Of a DNA stretch of 64,000 bases, positions 7,135 to 15,770 are shown one piece after another. Positions within the stretch are counted from its first letter, which is position 1. Every line of letters starts with the position of its first letter. Source of the DNA: Pseudomonas sp. Root562 (GTDB lineage Bacteria; Pseudomonadota; Gammaproteobacteria; Pseudomonadales; Pseudomonadaceae). The notes under the pieces were generated by a model that ran no database searches, was not told the DNA's origin, and saw only the letters and a list, made by a program, of their open reading frames with translations. The DNA lies in NCBI RefSeq assembly GCF_001427125.1, contig NZ_LMGK01000020.1, positions 19,942-83,941 on the forward strand, given 5' to 3'. The translations under genes were made by a program, and so were the position numbers.

Positions 7135-10100
7135 TCACGGCGCAGGCGCCGGCTCCGGCTCGTTGGTTACCCGCAACAACCCCCACAACCCGGACGTGTT
7201 GCCATAGGCGCCGTAGTCGCGGAACAGGTAGTCACCCGGTATCGCGTTGACGCCCCCGGCGCTCGGCAACATGAAGCTGAAGTGAGCTGCCGGCAGCACA
7301 CTTTCGCGGGCGCCGATGTACATCGACATCGGGTTGTAGCCGAACTTCACCGACCCCACGCCAGGCGTGCCCATTGGATAGCCACCGGTATCGCTCTTCT
7401 CCGACAGGAACGGGTTGGTCGACCAGACGTGACCGTCAAGCTGGAACGTCGTGCCGCGACTGCCGCCGGTAGGCATCAGGATGTGCGTACGGAACGGCTG
7501 CCCCGGCTTGGCGTAGAGCACCGGCGTTTGGGGATCACCGCCCACCAGCGCATTGCTGTACGCCATGTGCGCATTCACCATGTCGCCGTAGCCCGCACCA
7601 TCGGCATGCCCGAACGGTGCATCCGGGGCCAGGCCGAAGCGGTACCACATCGGTTCGGTCTTGTAGTTGATGGCCATGCTGGAGTTATCCTGCGGATCGG
7701 TCGGCACGCCGAACCCTTCTGCAGCAATCCCCTCCACCGGCCGACCGTTGGCCCAGCGAGTGTTCAAGGCTTTCTGCCAGACCATCGCAAAGTCACGATA
7801 GGTGGTTTGCCCTGGCGCAGTAACCGTCGCATTCACTTTGCGCGTGTCGTCAACCCAGGTGGCGCCCATCGGCAGGATGCTCATCGCAGCGGCCAAGCCT
7901 TTTTGCGACTGCTTGATCACATCCGCCGGGGTGAAATTCAACCCGCCGAACTCCACCGCCGTGGCGTTGATGTTGTCGACATTGCGCCCCAGTTGAGTGA
8001 TCGGTTTGCCTTCACGCTCCAGGTGCCCGGCGTAGTACTGATAGGTACGGGTCGGGTAGGCACCGCTGCTGCCGACACGCGGCGGCACGGTCTGGGTCGG
8101 GTTGGCGCCGACGTTGGTGCCATCGGATTTGGTGATGTCGTACGCCAGCAACTGCGCGTGCAGACCCACGTGGCTCGATGGCCGCATCAGGTTGTTGCTG
8201 AAGGTGGTCGAACCGGTGCCGCTGTTGCGATCCCGTTTGACCATACCTTGCATCACCGCGGTCTGGGTCAGGTCCGGCATGACGCTTGGCAGACGGTTTT
8301 CCAGGGTGATGTTGATGCAGTCACCGGCCGCTGCGCGCAGCACAAGGGGTTCGACAGGCACACCGGGTTTGAGCTTGCCAGTGGTTGGGTCGAGGTCAGC
8401 CTTGCGCACGTAAAGGATCGCGGTCGGGTCATGCAGCGGCCCACTTTGCCCGCCGATGGTGATGGTTTCACCATCTTCGGGGTCGACCACGGTGACTTGA
8501 GGAATGCTCACCGGCCGCGAGTTGAACACCAGGGTGCCGCCCGCCGGATTCAACGGCCCGCCGACATGCTGGCCGAGCCCCGCCGGATCACCGATGGTCA
8601 AGCCCAACGGATTGGTGAGAATGTCGTTGGCCAGCGCCGCGACCACTTCATAGTTGCGTTGCGGGGTTGGCCGAGTGCCAATGCCATTGGGGTTGGCGCC
8701 ATAGCGTGGGCAGATGCCCTCGAACGCCACGGTGTTGCGCATGCCGGTCGGTTTCGCATTGTTCGGCAACGGGAACAGATCGTTGCGTTGCGCCGTGTAG
8801 TTGCGCATCACGCCCCAGATCCCGCTCCAGTAGCCTTCGATCGACGCATCCATCGAGTACAGGTAATCACCCGTGGTGGCCGCCGAACTGGACAGCATCG
8901 ATACCGGCGCAATGAAGCCCATTTGCTCGGAGATGCCGATCATCTGCGACGCGCGCCAGCCGGAGTTGGAGCTGGTGCCGAAACCGGAGCCGCTCTGCAA
9001 CCACTTCACGCCGTGCAGGGTGACGTTGTGCTCCTCTTCGTGACCGCCGGCATGCACCCGCAGCCGCACGTTGTCGCCGGTGTAGGTCCGCAGCATCGGG
9101 GTGAACGGATCGCCAGGCTCGGCACCGCCCTTGTTGATGTGCGGCGGGAACAGCGTGGTGCCGCCCGTCGGGCCGGTGGCTGCGGTGATCAGGTTCGGTG
9201 CCAGGTTCATCGCCGGGATCGCACGGTCTGTCCGGCTTTGCATGGCGTACGCCAGGTCGCCGCCGAGGCCGTCGGCCTGCATGCCGCGCTTGCCGTCCGG
9301 GCCGACCTTGTTCGGGTCGTACACCCGCAGGGCCAGCGGTTCGTTGCGGTAATTGACCACGAACATGCCCGGGTCATCCACCGAGATCGCTTGTGGGCAT
9401 GGCCGGCTCGGGCAGCCAGGCACCATTCCACCCTGCACTTCGATAATGCCGTCCAGCAGGGTGCTGGCGTTGTTGCGCACAGGCGGGTTGATCGCGTAGC
9501 GGAAGCTGTCGGCGGTGGCCGGGAAGCTTTGCGCATCCGGTTTACCGTCCGGCCCGGCGCCCACGTAGACACCGGCTTCATAGGCGTGCTGGAAGTCGCT
9601 GTACTCGAGGAAGAACTCACGGAAGCTGTCGTTCTTGCCGTCGCCGTCCAGGTCGCCGGTCGAGATTACCGCTTGCCATGATGTCGGCCCGCCGTCCTGC
9701 CGCGCACCGCTGTACAACGGCTCGCCGGTTTCGGCATGGAACCAGGTCGAGCCTGCCGGTTCAGCGAGCACGGTGGCGTACAGGCCAATCTGCTGGTGCG
9801 TCGATGGGCCGAGGTGGTCGTGGGTGAAGATGGTGCCCAGGCCACGGTCGACGCCCTTGGCGTTGACCACGGGGTCGACAAACCAGCGTTGCATGGCCGT
9901 CCGCGCTCCCACCCAGTCGGCCCGGCCGAATTGGCCGAAGAACGGGTGGTTCTTGGCTTTCGGACACGCCGGGGTGCCGTCACGCGGATCGGTGCCTTCG
10001 CACTGGTTGAACTCACGGATGGCGAGGATGCGCTCTTGAACGGCGCCGGGGGAAAGTACGCCGTCCTCGTAGTTCCAGCCGTTGGCCGAGCCGTCTGCGG

Positions 10101-12960
10101 CGGTCAGGTCCCACTTGGGCAAGTGAATGTGCTGGCCGATCACGTCGGTCGGCGTGCGCACTTGATAATCGTCCATCTCGTAGACGGCCGGCACCAGGTT
10201 GGTTTGCTGGTACTGCACGCAGTCGAAGGTGTTCATGCGCATCACCAGAGGCTCTGGCGGACGCTGCTTGGTGATCACCGGCCAGGCGTCTTCCCACAGC
10301 GCCAGGATGCGCGCTTGCGGGAAGTGATAGCCGACCTTGTTGTACACCGCGTCGAACTGGATGTTCGCCGCTTTGTAGACCCGTGGACGATCGGCGGTAA
10401 ACGTCGAGGCGCCGATGAAGGACATGCCGTCGAGGCGCTCGCCACTGGCGAACTCACCGGTGCCGGCACTGCTGGTCAGGCGTTTTTGCCGGTCATCCAT
10501 GCAGGGTTCGTAGTACGGCGCGCCGGCCACCGGCAAAGCGCCGTTGGTGCGGAAATTACGCGCCACGATCTGGTTGCCCGGCAGCAAGGCGTAGCTTGGG
10601 TGGTCTTTTTTCGCATGGAAGGCCATGGCTGCCTGTTCGACTTCCGTGCCCTCTTCTGGCAAGTACAGCGGTTTGGCACGTTTGACTTCCTTGGAGAAAT
10701 CCAGGGATGTAGTCACGGTCTCAGCCTCGCCGCCAGCGGAAAAACCGTCCAGCGAATGACGTCCCAGGCCACCGTCCCAGCCACCGGACTGATTAGGGTC
10801 GAGGTTGGCCCACAAGGCATTGCCCGAAGACTTCAGGCTCTGTGCCGTGGCGGCGTCGAGCATGTCCAGCGGCGGAGTCGGCGGGCGTTGGCCGACCGAG
10901 CTTTCCATGCCGCCGATCCAGAACGGATAGCCAGGATTTTTCAGGGTGCCATCAGGGTTGCGGTTGGCTTCGCTGCGATCGACCAGCGCCAGCGAACCGA
11001 TGGCTTGCGCGCCGCCGCTACCGCCGTGCTCGCCGTCGTCGCCTTCTACTTCATCGTCATCATCGTTGGCGGCCACCAGGGTTTCGCCGATTTTCGGCAC
11101 AACCGCGACTTTGCCAGGCATCGGCGCCATGGCTTTGCCGGGCAGTGGCACCACGGCCGGGATTGGCGTGCCGGCAACAATTTCACCATCGGGCAAGGCC
11201 CGTGCACCTGCCGCAGGTTTGCCGCTGCGCAGGGCGAAGGGTTCGCTGTGGAAACCATCGGCGCCCTGTTGCGACACTTCGAGCTTGGTGCCTTCTTCAA
11301 ACACATCATGCACACGCCACATGGCCCACATGCCCTGGGCAAAGTGCGGGTAGAAGTGGCAGTGATAAATCGCATCGCCTGCGACCCGGTTACGGTTGCC
11401 CGAACCGCCGTTGGCGATCTCATAGGTGTAGCCGGCACCTGGGCCGATGCCCTGGGCATCCACGTAGTCCGAGTTGTCGTCATTGGGGTTGAACAGCCAC
11501 TGATGCCCGTGCAGGTGGAAAATGTGCTGCTCGTGGCCATTGTGGGTGTTGCGGAATTTGACGAAGTCACCGATGTAGCTGTGGTTGACGTTGGATGGCT
11601 CGGACGGGTACAGCGCCATGGTGGCCTTGACCCCGATCTGATCGGCGTTCGGTGTTTGACCGGGGGTGATGCCTTCCAGGCCGGCGTTGGCCGGAACGTC
11701 CACCAGCATGGCCACGTCGCCCACGGTGTGGGAGCTGAGGAAGAATTCCTCATAGGCACAGGACAGGCAATCATGCATCGGCCCGACACCCAGACGGTTC
11801 GCCACGACTTCAGCCCCCATGCCACCGGAACCATAGTTGATCATGAACGAATCGCGGGTCGGCTCCAGCACGTGGGCCATCACCGGGTCGGCCCAGTAAG
11901 CGGGAAAGGCCTGGGTCGCGGCGGTTTCATCCTGGAATTGCGAAGCAAAATCGCGGAACGGCTCCAGTCGGTTGGGGATCGCCGGGTTGCGCTTGCCAAC
12001 GGCTTCCAGCGCATAGGTCGAGGGCGGGAAACTGCCATCGGCGTTGCTGCCCATCACGATCGCGTCGCTCTCGCTGGAAATGATTTCATTACCGTCGACC
12101 ATATTGATGATCGGTGTGCCGGCCTTGCCTTCACGGATCCATGGCTCGCGCTGCGGGTAGCGCGCCTGGTAGTCGACGATCGGCTGGCCGGTCGGGGTGC
12201 GCCCGGTACTGGCCAGGCGCATCTCTTCTTCAGTCACGGTATTGCGATAGGTGCGACCGCCCTTGGGTACCACGACCACTTGACCGAACAGACCATTGGC
12301 GACGTTGCCGGCCGCGCCTTCACCACCGAAGGTCGCGCCACGGCTACTGGCCGCGAACACCCCCTCACGCTCGGCGTACAAGGTATAGGAGCGGGTAGCG
12401 CCGGGCGCGATCAGGGTGTTGGCGTTGCGCCCGGTGAAAGAGGCGATGTCATCAATGCTGTTGACCGCCTGCATGCCATTGACCTGAAAGCCCACATGGC
12501 GGTCGGCGACCTGTTCGTCGACTTTGAATTGATCGGTGTTGCCAGGATTCCCGCTGCCCTCTTCTTCCTCGCCCTCGCCACTTTCGTGAGAACCGGGGTT
12601 GGCCTGATAGGCCAGCAGGTTTTGCAGATTGATGGTCAGGCAGTCACCGGCGGCGACCCGCAATACCAGCGGACGCGGGCGTTTGTCAGGCCGCAGTGAA
12701 ACCTTGCCCGGCACCGCCGCGCCGCCCTGGGCCAATGAAACGTCATGGTCATCGACCACATCGCGACGCAGGGCGAACATCATGCCATTGACGTTTTGCG
12801 CACCCAGGCGGTTGAACATCAGGGGCTGGTCCAGCGCCACGACGTTGGCCACCAGGTTACGTTCACAGCGCGCAGCCGCTTCGGCAAACTCGATGCCCAG
12901 CATCGAAGCGAGCAACAGCAACCAGGGAATTATGTGTGGAACGCGGTAAATGCCGGACAT
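7135..12960 (-). CDS. mnxG: Giant multicopper oxidase, MnxG family (manganese oxidase)
   Basis: This ~1941-residue secreted protein has size and motifs of the MnxG Mn(II) oxidase described in P. putida GB-1. A signal peptide ends near FAEAAA. Copper motifs: HLHGHQW (~480) and HCHFYPHFAQGM (~530), an exact HCHxxxHxxxxM; HIH (~940); THDHLGPSTHQQIGLY (~1045); VTLHGVKW (~1310); HVGLHAQ (~1595); QLDGHVW (~1840). This implies several cupredoxin domains, with the canonical copper cluster placed internally rather than at the two termini. Two acidic loops occur (EGEEEEGSG near 145; DDDDEVEGDDGEHGG near 640). MCOs couple substrate oxidation to O2 reduction; the Mn2+ substrate is inferred from family. 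An in-frame GTG at 12975 lacks a ribosome site; the ATG at 12960 has GTGAGG well placed. It is the first gene of the operon, behind a sigma-54 promoter. Confidence 0.9.
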   Translation of the reverse strand: MSGIYRVPHIIPWLLLLASMLGIEFAEAAARCERNLVANVVALDQPLMFNRLGAQNVNGMMFALRRDVVDDHDVSLAQGGAAVPGKVSLRPDKRPRPLVLRVAAGDCLTINLQNLLAYQANPGSHESGEGEEEEGSGNPGNTDQFKVDEQVADRHVGFQVNGMQAVNSIDDIASFTGRNANTLIAPGATRSYTLYAEREGVFAASSRGATFGGEGAAGNVANGLFGQVVVVPKGGRTYRNTVTEEEMRLASTGRTPTGQPIVDYQARYPQREPWIREGKAGTPIINMVDGNEIISSESDAIVMGSNADGSFPPSTYALEAVGKRNPAIPNRLEPFRDFASQFQDETAATQAFPAYWADPVMAHVLEPTRDSFMINYGSGGMGAEVVANRLGVGPMHDCLSCAYEEFFLSSHTVGDVAMLVDVPANAGLEGITPGQTPNADQIGVKATMALYPSEPSNVNHSYIGDFVKFRNTHNGHEQHIFHLHGHQWLFNPNDDNSDYVDAQGIGPGAGYTYEIANGGSGNRNRVAGDAIYHCHFYPHFAQGMWAMWRVHDVFEEGTKLEVSQQGADGFHSEPFALRSGKPAAGARALPDGEIVAGTPIPAVVPLPGKAMAPMPGKVAVVPKIGETLVAANDDDDEVEGDDGEHGGSGGAQAIGSLALVDRSEANRNPDGTLKNPGYPFWIGGMESSVGQRPPTPPLDMLDAATAQSLKSSGNALWANLDPNQSGGWDGGLGRHSLDGFSAGGEAETVTTSLDFSKEVKRAKPLYLPEEGTEVEQAAMAFHAKKDHPSYALLPGNQIVARNFRTNGALPVAGAPYYEPCMDDRQKRLTSSAGTGEFASGERLDGMSFIGASTFTADRPRVYKAANIQFDAVYNKVGYHFPQARILALWEDAWPVITKQRPPEPLVMRMNTFDCVQYQQTNLVPAVYEMDDYQVRTPTDVIGQHIHLPKWDLTAADGSANGWNYEDGVLSPGAVQERILAIREFNQCEGTDPRDGTPACPKAKNHPFFGQFGRADWVGARTAMQRWFVDPVVNAKGVDRGLGTIFTHDHLGPSTHQQIGLYATVLAEPAGSTWFHAETGEPLYSGARQDGGPTSWQAVISTGDLDGDGKNDSFREFFLEYSDFQHAYEAGVYVGAGPDGKPDAQSFPATADSFRYAINPPVRNNASTLLDGIIEVQGGMVPGCPSRPCPQAISVDDPGMFVVNYRNEPLALRVYDPNKVGPDGKRGMQADGLGGDLAYAMQSRTDRAIPAMNLAPNLITAATGPTGGTTLFPPHINKGGAEPGDPFTPMLRTYTGDNVRLRVHAGGHEEEHNVTLHGVKWLQSGSGFGTSSNSGWRASQMIGISEQMGFIAPVSMLSSSAATTGDYLYSMDASIEGYWSGIWGVMRNYTAQRNDLFPLPNNAKPTGMRNTVAFEGICPRYGANPNGIGTRPTPQRNYEVVAALANDILTNPLGLTIGDPAGLGQHVGGPLNPAGGTLVFNSRPVSIPQVTVVDPEDGETITIGGQSGPLHDPTAILYVRKADLDPTTGKLKPGVPVEPLVLRAAAGDCINITLENRLPSVMPDLTQTAVMQGMVKRDRNSGTGSTTFSNNLMRPSSHVGLHAQLLAYDITKSDGTNVGANPTQTVPPRVGSSGAYPTRTYQYYAGHLEREGKPITQLGRNVDNINATAVEFGGLNFTPADVIKQSQKGLAAAMSILPMGATWVDDTRKVNATVTAPGQTTYRDFAMVWQKALNTRWANGRPVEGIAAEGFGVPTDPQDNSSMAINYKTEPMWYRFGLAPDAPFGHADGAGYGDMVNAHMAYSNALVGGDPQTPVLYAKPGQPFRTHILMPTGGSRGTTFQLDGHVWSTNPFLSEKSDTGGYPMGTPGVGSVKFGYNPMSMYIGARESVLPAAHFSFMLPSAGGVNAIPGDYLFRDYGAYGNTSGLWGLLRVTNEPEPAPAP

Positions 12961-13016
12961 GATCTCGGGCCTCACTGTGGGTGCTCACAGGGAATAGTTC
13001 TCGACAAATCCCCTTC

Positions 13017-13032
13017 AGCAATCTGCATGCCA
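13017..13032 (-). promoter_or_regulatory. Sigma-54 (-24/-12) promoter of mnxG
   Basis: The minus strand reads TGGCATG-CAGA-TTGCT, near-perfect to the RpoN consensus with GG and GC exactly 10 bp apart. The predicted start site is near 13006, about 46 nt before the ATG at 12960. RpoN dependence fits what is known of Mn oxidation in P. putida GB-1, where an NtrC-type regulator (MnxR) is required. Confidence 0.82.
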
Positions 13033-13101
13033 TAAAAAATTCTTTTGTTTTTCAGTCCCTTGCGTTTGTCACTTGATCCAACGGGGGAAATCACCCAGTT
13101 A

Positions 13102-13144
13102 TTCCCCACTTTTTCGCCGGGGCCACCATGCCCCAATGTCGGGG
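13102..13144. promoter_or_regulatory. Candidate enhancer (UAS) upstream of mnxG
   Basis: CCCCAATGTCGGGGAA at 13131-13146 has the same CCCC-N6-GGGGAA form as the two sites upstream of the response regulator. A looser pair lies beside it (TTCCCC at 13102-13107 and GGGG at 13119-13122, 11-bp gap). The sites are centred about 107 and 132 bp upstream of the predicted mnxG start. They occupy the gap between the lytic transglycosylase stop (13167) and mnxG. Candidate binding site for an NtrC-family activator. Confidence 0.6.
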
Positions 13145-13166
13145 AAAACCGTCCCGGGGGTTTCGC

Positions 13167-13775
13167 TCATAGCGGCGCATCCGCTGCCAGCCCCTGCAAA
13201 CGCCGGTACTGGCGCAAGACACTGGGCACATAACGTTGGGTTTCGGCGAACGGCGGGATCACCCCGCCACGGCTGAGCACCGCTTGCGGGCCGGCGTTGT
13301 AGGCCGCGACGGCAAGGGCGATGTCGTTGTCGAACAGCGTCATCAGGCGTTTGAGATAGCGGGCGCCGCCCTGGATGTTGGCCTTGGGGTCATAGACATC
13401 CTTGACCCCCATTTCCCGGGCCGTGTCGGGCATCAACTGCATCAGCCCACCGGCGCCCTTGGGCGATACGGCGCTGGCGTTGTAGCTGGACTCGGTCTGG
13501 ATCACCGCGTGCAACAGCGCCGCCGGCAGCTGGTTGTCCGTGGCCGCCGCCGCCACCAGTTCGGCATAGGGGCGGGCGGCGATCATTTGCGGTTGCTGAT
13601 CGAGGCTGACAACGGCCGCCTCGGCTTCACGAATCACCCGTTCATACTGGCGCCCGGGGCGGTGGACGTTGGACAGGACAAAGTTGCCCTTGGCGTCCAC
13701 GGAGACGAATACATCAGCCTGTACGGTGCCGGTCAGCAGCAACAAACCGAGCATTGCTGTGGTGAGATTCTTCAT
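13167..13775 (-). CDS. Periplasmic lytic transglycosylase (Slt-type, GH23)
   Basis: The 202-residue protein has a signal peptide (MKNLTTAMLGLLLLTGTVQA), a short DUF4124-like beta segment (VFVSVDAKGNFVLSNV), and a C-terminal SLT domain (~75-190). The SLT domain has the catalytic Glu in AVIQTESSYN, then the family motifs SPKGAGGLMQLMP and AVAAYNAGPQAV. It cleaves the MurNAc-GlcNAc bond of peptidoglycan to form 1,6-anhydro ends. Between mnxG and gspG-gspF, it may open the wall for the type II secretion complex; that role is inferred. The ATG at 13775 with GGGGAG upstream is preferred over the longer reading to 13823, which would add residues before the signal peptide. Confidence 0.9.
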   Translation of the reverse strand: MKNLTTAMLGLLLLTGTVQADVFVSVDAKGNFVLSNVHRPGRQYERVIREAEAAVVSLDQQPQMIAARPYAELVAAAATDNQLPAALLHAVIQTESSYNASAVSPKGAGGLMQLMPDTAREMGVKDVYDPKANIQGGARYLKRLMTLFDNDIALAVAAYNAGPQAVLSRGGVIPPFAETQRYVPSVLRQYRRLQGLAADAPL

Positions 13776-13796
13776 GGTTCTGTCTCCCCTGCCCGG

Positions 13797-13862
13797 CCCC
13801 GAAAAATGGGGGTAATGCCCCAATGGCCGGACGTTTATCAGCCATACGCAAGCACTGTGCCG
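13797..13862 (-). promoter_or_regulatory. Weak sigma-54-like site and degenerate CCCC/GGGG cluster before the lytic transglycosylase
   Basis: At 13847-13862 the minus strand reads CGGCACA-GTGC-TTGCG, with correct GG-GC spacing but a non-consensus first base. Start would be near 13836, 60 nt before the lytic transglycosylase ATG. Next to it, 13797-13830 contains CCCC-N7-GGGGG and CCCCAATGGC, partial copies of the mnxG enhancer motif. The arrangement is weaker than at the two other sites and could be chance. Confidence 0.35.
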
Positions 13863-13980
13863 AAAGCGCGAGAGGCCGTATTACGGGGGTTGCAGAAGGA
13901 AGGCAAACCTCGGGCAGACCTTTGCATGGCAATTGCATAAGCCCTTGTTGCGACCCTTCTGCCGACTGTGTGAGGTCATC

Positions 13981-14418
13981 ATGAAACAGTGTTCGCGTGT
14001 CTCTGCCCCGCGTGCTCAACGCGGGTTCACATTGCTTGAACTGTTGGTGGTGCTGGTGGTGCTTGGGCTCTTGGCCGGCATCGTCGCGCCGAAGTATTTC
14101 GCTCAACTGGGGCGTTCCGAAGTGAAAGTCGCCAAGGCGCAAATAGAAGGCCTGGGCAAAGCCCTTGATCTTTATCGCCTGGAGGTCGGCCACTACCCTT
14201 CGACCGAACAGGGCTTGCAGGCACTCGTCAGCGCGCCCAGCGATGAAACCCGCTGGACCGGCCCGTACTTGCAGAAAAAGTTGCCGCAGGACCCGTGGGG
14301 CCGTAACTACACCTACCGCTATCCCGGCGAAAACGGCGAGTACGACCTGTTGTCGATGGGCAAGGATGGCCAGCCCGGCGGCGAAGGCGAAAACGCCGAA
14401 GTCACCAGTTGGCAATGA
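13981..14418 (+). CDS. gspG: Type II secretion major pseudopilin GspG
   Basis: The 145-residue prepilin has a short basic leader ending in the prepilin peptidase site (AQRG/FTLLELLVVLVVLGLLAGIVAPKYF written in two parts: AQRG then FTLLELLVVLV), with Glu at +5. The hydrophobic assembly helix follows. The C-terminal domain has the GspG hallmarks PSTEQGLQAL, KKLPQDPWGRNY and the calcium-loop-like DLLSMGKDGQPGG. It polymerises into the periplasmic pseudopilus. Its stop overlaps the gspF start (ATGA). The ATG at 13981 follows GAGGTC; a longer frame back to 13933 would put residues before the leader. P. putida GB-1 has similar Xcm pseudopilins linked to Mn oxidase secretion. Confidence 0.93.
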   Translation: MKQCSRVSAPRAQRGFTLLELLVVLVVLGLLAGIVAPKYFAQLGRSEVKVAKAQIEGLGKALDLYRLEVGHYPSTEQGLQALVSAPSDETRWTGPYLQKKLPQDPWGRNYTYRYPGENGEYDLLSMGKDGQPGGEGENAEVTSWQ

Positions 14419-15620
14419 CGGACATGGCGACCATGCGCTTTCACCTCAAAGCAGTGGGCAAGGCCGGTGTGGTCACAATGACCGTGGAAGCGCCGGGGCA
14501 CAGCGAAGCGCGACGCATCGCCGAAGACCAGGGCCTGCGGGTGGTCAGCCTGCGCGCCGAGCGCCATTGGCGGGCCTTGCGCCTCAAGCAGCGCGAAACC
14601 TTCAACCTGGTGTTGTTCAGCCAGGAACTGACCACGCTGCTCAATGCCGGCCTGCCGCTGATCGACGCGCTGGAAAGCCTGGCGGAAAAAGAGTCCGCGC
14701 CACAGGCCCGTAAAACCCTGAGCGAGTTGGTGCGCCTGCTTTACGAAGGCAAATCGTTCTCTCAGGCATTGGGCCAGTTGTCGGCGGTTTTCCCGCCACT
14801 GTATGTGGCGCTGGTGCAGTCCAGCGAGAAAACCGGCGCCGTGGGCGAAGCCCTGGGGCGCTATGTCAGTTATCGCCAACGCATGGACGAGGTTCGCCAA
14901 AAGATCATCAGTGCGTCGATCTACCCCCTGCTGTTGTTGGTGGTGGGCGGCGGCGTGGTGTTGTTCCTGATGGGTTATGTGGTGCCGCGCTTCAGCCTGG
15001 TGTTCGAAGGGCTGGGCTCAAACCTGCCTTGGCTGTCGCAGATCCTCATGAGCAGCGGCATGTTCCTGCACGCACATCAGGGCGAATTCTTTGGTACTTT
15101 CATGGCCTTCATCGTTGCCCTCGCCCTGCTCCAGCGCCAGCCGTCCTTTCGCCGAGCTCTGGATCGCCTGATCGAAAAGCTCCCGGCGGTACATCAGCGC
15201 ATCTTCATGTATGAGTTGGCCCGTTTCTACCGCTCCCTGGGCATTCTGCTACAGGGCGGCATTCCCCTCGTCACCGCCATGGGCATGGTCCGCAATCTGC
15301 TGACTCCCGCCTCCCGCGTACGCCTGGACCAGGCCTGCGAGCGAGTGCGCGAAGGGCAATCATTGTCGGCGGCGCTGGAACTGAACCACCTGGTAACGCC
15401 GGTATCCCTGCGTTTGCTGCGTGCCGGCGAACAATCCGGCAACCTCGGCCAGATGATGGAGCGCAGTGCCGACTTCTACGACGAAGAAATCAGCCGCTGG
15501 ATCGAATGGTTCGTGCGGCTGTTCGAGCCGTTGCTCATGACGTTTATCGGTTTGTTGATCGGGGTGATCGTGATTTTGATGTACATCCCGATTTTCGAGT
15601 TGGCCTCGAGCATTCACTGA
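14415..15620 (+). CDS. gspF: Type II secretion inner-membrane platform protein GspF
   Basis: This 401-residue protein carries two T2SSF domains (about 70-190 and 270-395). Conserved patterns are LTTLLNAGLPLIDALESLAE, SSEKTGAVGEALGRY and, repeated in the second half, RAGEQSGNLGQMM. Three membrane helices are visible (IYPLLLLVVGGGVVLFLMG, a helix near 220, and a C-terminal IGLLIGVIVILMYIPIFEL). GspF connects GspE to the pseudopilus. The start overlaps the gspG stop. Other T2SS genes (C, D, H-N) are absent here; more may lie left of position 1 beyond gspE. Confidence 0.93.
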   Translation: MTDMATMRFHLKAVGKAGVVTMTVEAPGHSEARRIAEDQGLRVVSLRAERHWRALRLKQRETFNLVLFSQELTTLLNAGLPLIDALESLAEKESAPQARKTLSELVRLLYEGKSFSQALGQLSAVFPPLYVALVQSSEKTGAVGEALGRYVSYRQRMDEVRQKIISASIYPLLLLVVGGGVVLFLMGYVVPRFSLVFEGLGSNLPWLSQILMSSGMFLHAHQGEFFGTFMAFIVALALLQRQPSFRRALDRLIEKLPAVHQRIFMYELARFYRSLGILLQGGIPLVTAMGMVRNLLTPASRVRLDQACERVREGQSLSAALELNHLVTPVSLRLLRAGEQSGNLGQMMERSADFYDEEISRWIEWFVRLFEPLLMTFIGLLIGVIVILMYIPIFELASSIH

Positions 15621-15627
15621 CCCCTCT

Positions 15628-15657
15628 GGAACGGGCCTGTTGGCCCGTTCCCTGGTT
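15628..15657 (+). terminator. Rho-independent-like terminator after gspF
   Basis: A perfect 10-bp stem (GGAACGGGCC / GGCCCGTTCC) with a TGTT loop starts 8 bp after the gspF stop. A T-containing run (CTGGTTTGT) follows. Confidence 0.75.
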
Positions 15658-15770
15658 TGTCGACGGACTGACTGAATAAATCGCCGCACTGGCGTGTTCA
15701 CCTTCTGAATATGGCAGCACGTTGCAATGTTCATCCACGCTCCAATCTGAACAAGAAGACGGAGAACGAC

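Noticed and set aside
6631..12699. Two very long plus-strand open frames (about 1000 residues each) antisense to the propeller and mnxG genes
   Set aside because: They mirror the high third-position GC of the minus-strand genes, have Arg/His-rich composition without domains, and lack ribosome sites. They are shadows.
13900..13935. A plus-strand sigma-54 promoter for gspG-gspF
   Set aside because: TTGCA at 13922-13926 has GG at the right distance, but the rest of the -24 element (CGGGCAG) does not match TGGCAC. TGGCAATTGC nearby has wrong spacing. I cannot support it.
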